A DNA stretch of 64,000 nucleotides from Rhabdornis inornatus (taxonomy: Eukaryota > Chordata > Aves > Passeriformes > Rhabdornithidae). The stretch is taken from the NCBI GenBank assembly GCA_013397075.1, contig VWZS01001918.1, forward strand, positions 372,001-436,000. Direction: 5' to 3'. The notes under the pieces are model-generated. The model was not told where the DNA came from and ran no database searches. It was given only the letters and a program-made list of their open reading frames with translations. This document shows positions 1 through 10,800 of this stretch, piece after piece. The translations under genes and the position numbers were made by a program. Positions within the stretch are counted from its first letter, which is position 1; every line of letters begins with the position of its first letter.

Positions 1-1529
1 TCAATAGAAAGACTTCTCTGAGAAGATGTACACAGGCAAAAAAAATTTCCTAGTGTTATTGTTTAGGACAGATATTCCTCAATTTAGTGTTCCCACTGAA
101 ATGCTCTAAACCATGCACTTTGCTCACTCCCCCCCTTCCTTTCTCTCCTGCAGTGGGCTGAAGGCAGGAATTGGAGGCACAAAAGGTAAATATTACAGGT
201 CGAAATAAGAACAATTTACTGGAAACAGCAATGAAATAAGAAAGAGACAGTACAGCAACAATATTAATGAAAAGCTTTGCAAGTAATGCAAATGAATGAC
301 ACGTGACAGAACCAGCAACACACAAAGCACCTCCAAGCTACCTATGACCAGAAAAGAATCCCTTGCCTCAGCCCACATTCTGCTGAATGAATGCCCCTAC
401 TGGCTGCTGCAAAAATTAAACTCTGTCTTGGCCAGAACCACGACACCTAGTTATACACACACCTCTGTGAACTCTGCAGGCTTTCCAGCATAAATTCGAG
501 TTTTCAGTGATCACACATGGTATCATTTCTTTGAAAGAAAAAAAAACAGAAAACAGATTAAAAATAAATCACAGTGTTAGATGTGCTTCATGCATATGGT
601 GTACATTTTTGAAAAGGGATTGTCGTAAACTTTGACAGAAAGTTTGCTTGACTGTTCCATATATGTAGATGTCATATATAAAAAAAGCGTTTGTCCAATT
701 GTAACTACAGGAAAGAAAAAGAAAAGAACTAGCAAAGCAGAGATTGCTTCTGGTCACCAGCTTGGACAGCATAAATTTTTTTAGCAATTGGAGAAATAGG
801 CCCTTGGAATGTGGCTTCTCCCCTGTTCTGGCTTATCTTCACATAGCAACAAAGCATGAACAAAGCTGTTCAATTAAAGGAATGTTCATTAAAAAATACA
901 ATAACTGATTTGCCTCATCCCAGTGATTTGGGATTGATGTCTTGTACCTTTTAATAGCCCAGCTTGATTATTCAGTCCTCATTGGGTCCCTTGCCAGTCA
1001 TCAGACTTTTCCAGCTGCAGACTCTGGTAATTTACAGTTTTATAGACACTGGACAGGTCTGTCTGAAGGATAAGAAAACACAAATTAGCCTTTTCAGATT
1101 GGCCTCAGTCAATGCTGTCTTTGTGCTACAATAAACATTCAAACAGTTGGATATATAACTTTGGGCATGTTGTGTCAAAGACTTATACAGAAAATTACTA
1201 GAAGGATGCTTTCCCTTTGTGGTTTTGAAGCTTTTGAGCACTTCTGAACTTCTTTGAAAAGTGATACTGTATGTATATGTTGCTAAACAGAGTGGTAGCC
1301 AAGTTAAGAATTTTAGGTCAGACATTTTGCAAAGAAACAAGAAAATGCAAATGGTCTCTTCATTAGCTGTCAAAGCAGAAAGGGAACGGCTCCTTTTTGC
1401 AATTTTTCTCCTAAAGGAAACTCTGATTGGGCAGATGATAATTTTTCAGGTTTTGATAATTTTCTAAACCGTATGCTTTGCAGAATAATCAGAAAATCTT
1501 TTACTTTAGTCACCCAAATTTATTAATCT
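1..1529. other. Gene-free AT-rich DNA
   Basis: Frames here reach at most 113 codons (minus strand, 1032-1373), have no recognisable domain, and overlap frames of similar length on the other strand. That is the pattern of chance open frames. No repeat family, RNA gene or exon is recognised. Confidence 0.6.

Positions 1530-1556
<27 letters not shown>
1530..1556. repeat. (TA)n microsatellite
   Basis: About 13 uninterrupted TA units lie in AT-rich DNA. Perfect arrays of this kind are usually length-polymorphic and can extrude as cruciforms. No neighbouring gene gives it a function. Confidence 0.95.
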
Positions 1557-1560
<4 letters not shown>

Positions 1561-4500
1561 GAGAGGGTGTTAGCCTAATGGTGGAAAAATATTGGTATGC
1601 TCATGCCTTCAGTGTTTAAACACATTCAGTGAGAACTTATCCAAATTTTGGTGTCTTTTTAATTTGTGATTTTACAATTTAAATTCTACTCTTTGTTCAT
1701 TATTCACATATATCTTTTGAGGAAGTCAAAGGGCTATCTCTGAAAAATCACAAAAATGTGAAACCCATCTTGTGCATGGTGTGTACAGCAAGAGGATTTC
1801 ACTGAATACAACACATTTTTAATTCAATATGCATAACTTGAGAATTTCAAACTTTTTCTCAGAAAATTTGCCCAAACACGTGGCATTCATTAACTGAATA
1901 ATTCATTACAACCTATTCACTCAGCTTTATTATTAATAAAATTTCTTTGAAATAGTTGAAAATCCCACGGATTTTAAATTAGTTAGAATCTGAAATTTTT
2001 AGAAGTGACTGTGCTTCTGTTCCTTTTTGACAGTGTTGATACTGTCTTTTTCTGGTAGAATCAAAGAAATTATTCTTCCCTCTTAAAGTAATGACACTCA
2101 TAGCAAACCCCCAAAATATTTGCTCTTCTATAGTATTAGCCTGAATGTTCAACATATTTTGCAGACTGGATCTGACAATCAGTTCTGTTTTCTTTGAACT
2201 ATGTCCCTTTTCCTGTCTCGTAATAAAAGGCAAACATTTGGTGGGGGGAAAAGTTCGTTTGACATGGGCTGGTTCATTTTATCCATAATGTATTAAGTCA
2301 GTCAAGATAGTCTCTAGAAAGCACTATTTGCAAATATATACTTACATCTACTTAATTAGCTTTAAATTATGTGCATTTTATGGAGTGTAATCAAGATGTC
2401 ATTTCTGTTACCAGCATATTTTCCTGCTTAAAAAATAACTTTACAGAGAAGCATAAAGTTAAATGCTGCTGTTAGGGATGTTTTTCTCGATTGGGATGTA
2501 ATAACAGACAAGGCCCAGACTTCGCTTGTTTTTTCCAACTCCTGACTTTGCATATGAAAACCATACATGTCCCTGGAACAGGGCTTGCCAAGAGCATTTT
2601 TGTCATATGTGGTTTTGTATACTGATGGAGAGTCAGACTCCTGAATTTTTCACTCTTACACAAAAGATTACTACTATTCTGATATGTTTTATGCTAATAT
2701 ATAAGTATAAAGCCTAAATTAATTGCAATTAAAATCTTTCACCTTTTTCTTCTAATGCATTTCCTTTATTAGGTTTGAATGTCCAGTAGCATCAGTACCT
2801 AAAACCCTTTAGAATTTTGTCTGCATGGAGCAAATCCACTTCTTCTCTAGAGAGTTTTTATTTTCTTATCTGGGTTTTTCCCTTTCTGTCCATTTATTGA
2901 GTGGCTTCCTGGTATAATAAATTAGAATACACTGTCAAATGAGAAGGGTGTGAACATTAAGAATAGAAAATATGAAAGCAGAGGATAAAATGGAAATGCT
3001 AAAGAGATCTTTAATATACAATTAGTGTGGTCATTCAAGAAAATTAGTAAGATAGGCAACCATATGCTGCTATGTGAAACTTTTTCTTCCAGTGACTTCT
3101 CATTCTCTACTATTAATTTTGTGATGAGATATGGGATTTTGATATGTGTAGATAAAAGTACATATCTATAGTTACTTTTTCAAAGTATATATAAATATGA
3201 AAAATATCTATTTTATGACTGCTAACATGTTCCCTCAGTTGATTTTAAAAAACTCATAATTTCAACAAATTTGGGCATCATGAAATGTGAGTAACTGTAC
3301 TTTATAAGGCAAATTTCTACACATATAAGANGCAGCAGAGAGGCTAATTAGCTGAAAGGAAAATTACAGAAATGTTAGAGGGGTTTTAGTGGTTCTTCTA
3401 GTGACTGCTGTTATCATTTAATGATGGATTGATTAAATTCTGATTGATATGTAAATGTATGCTTTCAAGACTTTATGTATCCATTAATATAAAATTGCAA
3501 TATGTCCATAATATCACAAATGTGTATGCAAATAAAGGTGATATTTGTGGACATTAAAAATTTCTAACTTCTTATTCTGAATGATGTAAGTTAATATTTA
3601 GACCTTGTTTTTGCCTTCTCTTCCATTGTTAAGCATTTTGTATCAGAAATGAGAGGTACTGGCAAGCATAAAACAAAGCAACAACAATTAATCTGCAAAA
3701 GGAATAGTCATCATTTTTTTTCTCTCAAACACATTGTACAAATGCATAATATTCTTCTGTTAGAAATTCTGATGCAGTAAGAAACACAATAAGTATTGAA
3801 CAGTAACAACCAACACATTTTACACCAGATATTCGCATGTAATCCTGTTCTCATTTCACATTTTTCTGTTCAGTTTTACAAACAATAATACAGTATTCAG
3901 CTCCACTTTCCCTCAGATGGGTATATAATTTCTACTAAAATAATTTAATTGTTAAATCTGGCTGATACTGAAAAAAGTTTGGCCAAGACATTAATACAAC
4001 TATTTTTAATTTAAACACCCTTTTTTGAGTAGATTTAGTAATGCAAGTTATATACCAAGTACCCTGAATAACAATATGAGGTCTTCCCTGTAGATTGTTT
4101 TACTTCCAGGTTTTTTTCCTACAAGCTTCTGAGGCATTGAGAACACCAAGAGGCATCTCTGTTGATATATTCTGTATTAAAACTACCAGTTTCAATTAAG
4201 TTTAATCTAATTTTTCTTTCTGCATTGCACTTCTGTAGCATTTTTATACACTATCTTAACAATGTATAAAAGGATAGGACAATGGAGAATATAGACCTCC
4301 GTATGAAAACTCTCAACTATTTCTATTTAAAAGCCTTGAAAACAAGCAATTTTTCTACCTCTCCATGGTTTTTGTGCTGGTACTGTAAGCTGGTGTGATA
4401 ATTAAATTATTTTCTACAGGTTTTAGAAAAAGATTAAAGTAAGACCAGGTTAGGAATGAGAAATTCTATCTTATTAATGAGTTTCAGGGAAGTTATATAG

Positions 4501-6350
4501 AAAACAGTAGTTTCTGTTGTTATTTGCATAACATATGTTGTAGATTGGTAAGCAACTTGCATGGGGCTCAGCCTGAACATAATTAAGGCAGTAGTTTGCA
4601 GTAAATAAAAGTCCCAAATCAACAATTTTTGTCTCTGCTTAAAAAAATAAAATCATTAACATTCCTAACACTTGAAAGTTCACAGAGAAGCTGACAGGTA
4701 CTGAACCGTTGAAGGAGAGTGGGTTGGTGTTGCTGTCACTATTCCTTCTGTACAGCAGAAATATACCAGCAACAGCTGACTGATACAGCTGTTCAAGTCA
4801 CTATGGGTAAATAACACCTTGGGTACCAAAAATCCACTTAAAATTCTAGACAAAATCTATCATGGTTCTTTAGGACTGCCTAGCCCTATCATATATGAAA
4901 TCAGTGGACTCTTAGGATGAAAAACCTGTGGATTGCCTGGACAGAAGCATTTAGATGGGTCTGAAACATTTTTTCAATCTAGAAATAGGCAATTGACACA
5001 CTTTGCAAGGTGTAATTTTGTGCTAATTCTACTGAATGGGACACAGATAGTCCTGGATAGATCTTAAGTCCTATTTAGATGTGAACCTGCACTGAACTCT
5101 CTTAATGAGAGCACCTCCTTCACCAAGAGATATTTTCTCTTAGAAAACCAGAAAAAGCATTGATGGAAATACAAGAAACATGAGTTCCACTAGAGATGAT
5201 GCAAGGTGATGCTGGACTCAGCCACACAGAGATCAGGGCACTCTTCTGAAAGGTGAGGGCACAAAGGTTTTGCCTTCCTGCTCCCAGAGCTTTAAAAATG
5301 TTATTCAATTATATTCTAAGATTAAATATATATTCATTCAAGGAAGCAGTGTCTGGCGCAACTAAACCCCATAATCCGACCAGAACTGATATAGGAAAGA
5401 GCACATGCAGAATGGACATGAACACAGAACCCAAGCTCCATGTACAAATTTGTAAACAGTAACATTCAAGAACAGTGACTGACTTTTGATTTTCAAGTGT
5501 TTAAGTCAACCTCTTGAGGTGTTACCTGACCTCAAAAAATGCAGATAGGGAATGAAATGTATTTACTCAAATCTATGTTCTCCTGGAAGTCACCACTCTG
5601 CATTTAAAAGGACAAACAGAACATGGAAAGCTTGTCCCTAGGTTTATAGAGGTCCTTAATAATATATGCCCCTCAAATGGTTTGGTCATCACAACCTGTG
5701 ATACTTGATAATTGTTTTCTCTATATGCTCACATATTAAAAATCTAGTCTGGATGGAAAATTCTATCCATTTTTATTTTTCCCACTTCATTTTGCCAGTG
5801 CAAGGACAGGTGTACTTAAAAACATATTTTTCAAGCAAAGGAAAAAAATCTTGGCAGTGATTAACTTTTTCATTAATCTTGAATGAGGTCAGTGACTGGC
5901 AAGAGAAAAAACAGTTCAGTTGCCTCAGCCACTTCACCTACTCCTGTTTAGGTCCTCTGCAAGGCAGAATGAGCCCTGAGACCACTTCACATTTCTGTTT
6001 TCTCCTCCACATACAAATGCATAGCCTTTCATCAAACAAGAAAGACATTTCTAAGTTGGGAGGCTGTGATGTGTATTTATCAAATATATATCAAATATAC
6101 AGAAAAGCAATGAACAACTTGAGTGTCTGTTTATCAAAGGTATATAGTTTATGTGTTCCTTTTCCAGTTTATACATAGGTGGCCCATCCACCTTGGTCAA
6201 ATATGGTGGAATTTTATCTTGAATTGCTGATCATCATAATGTAATTCCTTTGTCATCTCTACCTACTATCCATCCATGGACTTAGCTGGATTGTGGTGGC
6301 CTTACATTCACAGCGTCCATTTCTAGTCCCATGCAATGCTATTATTATTA
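1557..6350. other. Gene-free AT-rich DNA
   Basis: Nearly 5 kb with no recognisable coding, RNA or repeat signal. The longest frame is about 99 codons (plus, 5879-6178) and resembles no family I know. One ambiguous base sits at 3331. Ancient diverged repeats or conserved non-coding elements could be present but cannot be recognised by eye. Confidence 0.55.
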
Positions 6351-6941
6351 ACTAAGATGATATAAAAGAAGAGTGCCCTGGGGCCAGGGGCTGGGCTGCC
6401 TTCTCAGCCTTGTTATTGCTCTGGAAATAGTCCTTAAATGATTGAGCAGACGGTGAGAGGTCATTAGTGGTTAATGTCCCTTGGCCATTCTGGTTTGGCT
6501 GATTTTGGTGTTAAAATAGTCCAGAACCCCTTCATCATGTCCAGTATCATTCCTGATGGCCAGCCATAGATTTAAAATTTCCATGGTCTGGAAATATTTG
6601 GGGTCCATTTTACTAAGGTCCCTCAAAGTAATCCCATCTGGCCCTGGAGCAGAGCAGTTACTCGCCTCTTTGACATTTTTGGAAATTTCCTTAGCTGTGA
6701 TTATGGTTCAGAAGGCTTTGTTTTCAGCTTGGCCAATCAGTTGTAATTCACCAAGGCCTTCAACCATTCCATGTGATTCCCATCTTGATTTGAACATGGA
6801 ATATACTTCATTAGGTGGTATTTCACATTTCATGGATTCTATATCCTCCAGAATGATTCCTCCTAATTTCCCCCATGCGAGTAGAATAGCTGCTGGTGTG
6901 GTAACTATTGCCCCATTTTGACAGCTGCCTTCTTCATCCAC
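6351..6941 (-). mobile_element. Decayed non-LTR reverse transcriptase fragment, R2-like
   Basis: Read on the minus strand, one frame runs from 6941 to 6351 (about 196 codons) with only two stops, at 6708-6710 and 6471-6473, before a cluster of stops near 6350. The conceptual product has features of the N-terminal part of a LINE reverse transcriptase. Near 6631-6655 is the motif SAPGPDGI, typical of finger motif 0/1. It is followed by DLSKMDPK and then NLWL at about 6561-6573. Next comes a weak PLMTS...LLNHLRTISRAITRL stretch that lines up with the PITIGS...LLRLFSRIITARL pattern of R2-clade elements. CR1 has a different sequence in these blocks. The catalytic YxDD region is not visible, so the copy is truncated and dead. 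Intact R2 elements insert in 28S rRNA genes, but no rDNA is seen here. I am fairly sure of the LINE reverse-transcriptase origin and less sure of the R2 clade. Confidence 0.6.
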
Positions 6942-6959
6942 TCAGTATATACTACACCA

Positions 6960-8717
6960 AGAGTGGCTTTGCATTATACAAGGATCTGGAAAAAATAAAT
7001 TATTGTCATAGAATGTTTCTCATATTTTCCTTCCATGTTATCTTGTATCAACAGTTGAAGAACAATATCATACAATTAGCCTTAATAAAATTATTCATTT
7101 CTGATTTAGTACATTGTTCTAAGTATGTATATTCTAAGATAATATCCAATTGTTTCCTGAACTCCTTAAAAATTATTTCTGATGTCATACTTCCCATATA
7201 ACATTTTATTTTAAATTTAACTTCAAATGGGAAATTAAGATTGATGTTAAGGGGTGGGTTTAGAAATCAGAAATAATTTTTTAAAAACCCACCACATTCA
7301 AATTGTAAGACTGATCCTATGAAATGCCTATATGGAGATAAGACTGTGAAAAAAATTCTTTTTAAGCATTATAGAATTCCTCAGATTAAATTATCCAGGA
7401 AATTAGGACAAAAATCCAGTCATTAAATGATCTTACACCTCCAATGTTACTTAAGGGTTCCTGAACAATTGTTAAAGTTATTAATACATGAGGTATTCAG
7501 AAAAATTAGGGTTTTTTCTTATACTAACTATATAAAAATTCAAAATATAATACAATTGAAACAGGAATTATTTGTTTGAGTAGTATGCATGTAAGTCCTA
7601 ATTAAGTAAGTATCATTGTTTAAGTGGGTTTCATGACTTCAATATAAGTGAAGTTTATGTATTTATAGACATTCAAATGATGAAAGCTTTACCTCCAGTA
7701 CAGGAAATTTATGATGCTAAAAGCTTTTTAACAAATGTTTAAAAATCATATTAAGTTAAACATGCTTCAAATTAAGCAAAAACTTTGGTGTCAACCTCAA
7801 CAGTGATTAATCACATGGTTAAGGATTGTGGGATTCCCTAAAACTGTTGCTATGAAAACCTGCAGAAATGTATCAAAACTATAAGCGTCTACAGGATTTT
7901 TTCAAATGGATCTTTACATAATGCGCAGCAAACAGATCACGTAGTGCATGAAAATTGCTGTAGACATTTGATAAATTGCAGTCAGAATTGAGGATTTCAG
8001 AATTTTTCAGAATATTTTCAGAATAGTAATATTCTAATCTTTTCAAGATTGAATTCATATACGGTCCTAAAATTTACATCTAGATTATCCATGTATATTT
8101 TCGAGTTGAAGATACAAAAGTCTTCTGTTTCTGGAAACTGTAATCTGAGAAATATTCAGTAATAGACCATTTGGAAAAGAAAATTGCTTTTAGTAGAGCA
8201 ATGTGAGGTAATAATATATATAATATGAGGTTCAGATTTTAAAGCTATAGGTTTATTTTTATGCAGACAAGAGCTGCTGTGATTCTAACACATTTTAATT
8301 AAAGGCTGAAGACTTAGAAATATTGTAAACTAAACAAAATAAAAGGGATAGCAACACGCAAATCAAAAGCAAACAAAACTTCCATATTTTTATCGGATAA
8401 AATCTCTGAATTCAGGAATGATCCCAGACTGCTATCTGTGTTGTTCTGGGTTATCTAGAATTAGTAGGTGTAAATACCATCTGCAGATTTTACTGCCTGG
8501 GCTTTTTGAACTTCCACACTTTCACAGCAAAAAAAAAAGATGTAAATATTTTAGGAATCCTCCAAAATGATCAGAGGAATTTTTAAGTTTAAAAAAAAGT
8601 AAATAATTAATAAGACAAATATATTTCAAATCCATAAGGGTCTTGGATAGGGGACTTACACTTTTATCTCTTTTGCTGTATTTTTTTAAGGAAATGAAAG
8701 AAAATCAGTAGCAATTA
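6960..8717. other. Gene-free AT-rich DNA before the gap
   Basis: Very AT-rich sequence with short A/T runs. A small cluster of three 'tttcagaat'-like units lies at about 7995-8022. No coding or known repeat signal is recognised. Confidence 0.55.
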
Positions 8718-9074
8718 NNNNNNNNNNNNNNNNNNNNNNNNNNNNNNNNNNNNNNNNNNNNNNNNNNNNNNNNNNNNNNNNNNNNNNNNNNNNNNNNNNN
8801 NNNNNNNNNNNNNNNNNNNNNNNNNNNNNNNNNNNNNNNNNNNNNNNNNNNNNNNNNNNNNNNNNNNNNNNNNNNNNNNNNNNNNNNNNNNNNNNNNNNN
8901 NNNNNNNNNNNNNNNNNNNNNNNNNNNNNNNNNNNNNNNNNNNNNNNNNNNNNNNNNNNNNNNNNNNNNNNNNNNNNNNNNNNNNNNNNNNNNNNNNNNN
9001 NNNNNNNNNNNNNNNNNNNNNNNNNNNNNNNNNNNNNNNNNNNNNNNNNNNNNNNNNNNNNNNNNNNNNNNNNN
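8718..9074. other. Assembly gap (357 N)
   Basis: A run of 357 ambiguous bases. Long all-X frames across it are artefacts. The left flank (gaaagaaaa, 8696-8704) is the reverse complement of the first bases on the right (ttttctttc, 9075-9083), so the missing sequence may include an inverted or A/T-rich repeat that hindered assembly. Confidence 0.99.
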
Positions 9075-9778
9075 TTTTCTTTCAAAGTACTTTGACTTCC
9101 TTTTATACATTTAAATGTTTTTTATAGAAACTACTTTTTTTTTTTAGAATAGTGATTTTCAAAGTAGCACGTGCACCCTTCAGAATGCACAACTGGGAAT
9201 TTGAACAGGTGGTTATGCAAAAAATTCTCAAATAATCCTCTCTAAATTTTTTGCATTTATTCACACATGTAAGGGATGAATTAACGGTCATCAATAGTTT
9301 TCAGACAATCCATAAATTGAAAAATTATTTCATGAAGCATCCACTGAATCATTGAAAATAAACACATTGTTAAAAATAAAAATTATTAATTAATAATAAT
9401 AATATNCACCAAATATGATATCTCACTCTCTGGAGGTTCATGAAGCTTCTGTGCTCAGGGGACTAATACTTGACCTACGGGAATAATATGACTTTGCTTG
9501 CACTTGGTCATTCACACCCTAATGGAAGAAATCACTTTTGAAGTATGGAAGGTACCAAATATTAGGGAATCATTATCAAGGAGCTTTAGTAGACAATTGT
9601 GAAAAAAGCTTTGCTGACAGAAGAATTCAATGAAGACCATGGAATAAAAAATTTTCAACAAACTTCTCTCTTATTCAAGACTAAGTTCTTTGACCCAGGA
9701 AAACTTCTACAGCATGCAAAAGAGGCAAATTAAAAGAACCAATAACTTAATTCACTCCAAGCAGTGCTATAAAGGTCT

Positions 9779-9818
9779 TCAATGAAACAATACGACAATC
9801 AATGAAACAGTACAACAC
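9779..9818. repeat. 20-bp tandem duplication
   Basis: Two adjacent 20-bp units (9779-9798 and 9799-9818) share the pattern tcaatgaaacartacracam and differ at a few positions. This fits a slippage-type duplication in otherwise unique DNA. Confidence 0.8.
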
Positions 9819-10599
9819 CACATCCATGCCAGCCAGAATATTTGATCTTGGTAAGCAAACTGTCTGGTTATTCTTCTCACAAGTATCAGACTATCTTCAT
9901 CTGTATGAAATCCAGTGAGTGACAAATATCAAAGGGTATTGTTTGTTAAAGTTCATGGGCTTGGTGTAGATGTCATTGCCTGTGAGTTCAAGCTGTGAGC
10001 ACAAGAGGCAAGATATTCCAAGTCTCTGAAGAGCATGAGTTCATATTAACACAAACTCTTCACCCAAACTTTTTGTTATTGCTACTGGTGGTAAAGAGAT
10101 TAAGCCAGCACATGCTCACTAAAGTTGCACCTATATTTTGCTGGGTAATACTCCGAAGTCTACATGCAAGTCAGGGCATTTGTAAATATACTTTCTTAAC
10201 AAGATAGGAATTATGCTAATGTTGGGTAAAATTATATAACTTTGCTTACACAGTCTCTCTGTTGACATTTTGTCTCAGCCTGAATTCTCTTTCCTCCTAC
10301 TAGTAAATTTTGAACAAGGGGATATTGAAGGAGTTGAGTGTGATTCCTTCTCTGCAGATGATGGTCATAACGTGAAAGTGAAGATTCTCCTGTGGACACA
10401 CACACATTTAGAGAGCTTGAGAATTCTTTCTCAGGCCTGGACTTCTCTTGCCTCTCAGGTCCATTCCCAGACTAATAAGCTGATTATGGGTTCAGTTAGG
10501 GATGGACTCTCCCAGGATGATAAAATGGTCAAAACAGAATAGAATCTGGTGAAAAACAGAATGGAATTCATAATAAAGATTAACACCCAGTGTTTTTCC

Positions 10600-10800
10600 C
10601 GTGGGACACACCCTGAGGTATGGTCTCATGGATGTTTTTCCCAATTGTCCAATGAGCTACTGTCCTGTCTTAGCTCCCCGTAATATGCTTTAAATACGGG
10701 CTGTCTATTCAATAAAGTTGGCCTTTTTTCCCTAAAGAGATCCATGTGCGTTGCTGTCCTTGTTCCCTCTCTCTCTCTCTCCTTCTAGCCAGTAACCACA
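10600..10800 (+). mobile_element. Possible solo LTR of an avian class II endogenous retrovirus
   Basis: On the plus strand a CCAAT box (about 10649) is followed by a TATA-like ttaaatac (about 10691) and a polyadenylation signal AATAAA (about 10711), only about 20 bp after the TATA-like element. Then comes a T-rich stretch, a (CT)n run and a ctag/ca-rich end. This compact TATA-AATAAA layout is the arrangement in avian alpharetrovirus-type LTRs, and local GC is higher than the flanks. No matching second LTR, primer-binding site or gag/pol frame is recognised, so a solo LTR is the only form I would suggest. Exact borders are not determined. A chance promoter-like cluster is the main alternative. 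Confidence 0.35.
10766..10782. repeat. (CT)n microsatellite
   Basis: A short run of about eight CT units lies inside the candidate LTR, shortly after its AATAAA signal. Confidence 0.85.

Noticed and set aside
6955..7000. Splice-acceptor-like pyrimidine run and cag just upstream (minus strand) of the reverse-transcriptase remnant
   Set aside because: The frame that follows carries in-frame stops, so an exonised coding use is not supported.
8705..9110. Long frames of 126 and 131 codons across the gap
   Set aside because: They consist almost entirely of ambiguous codons from the run of N.
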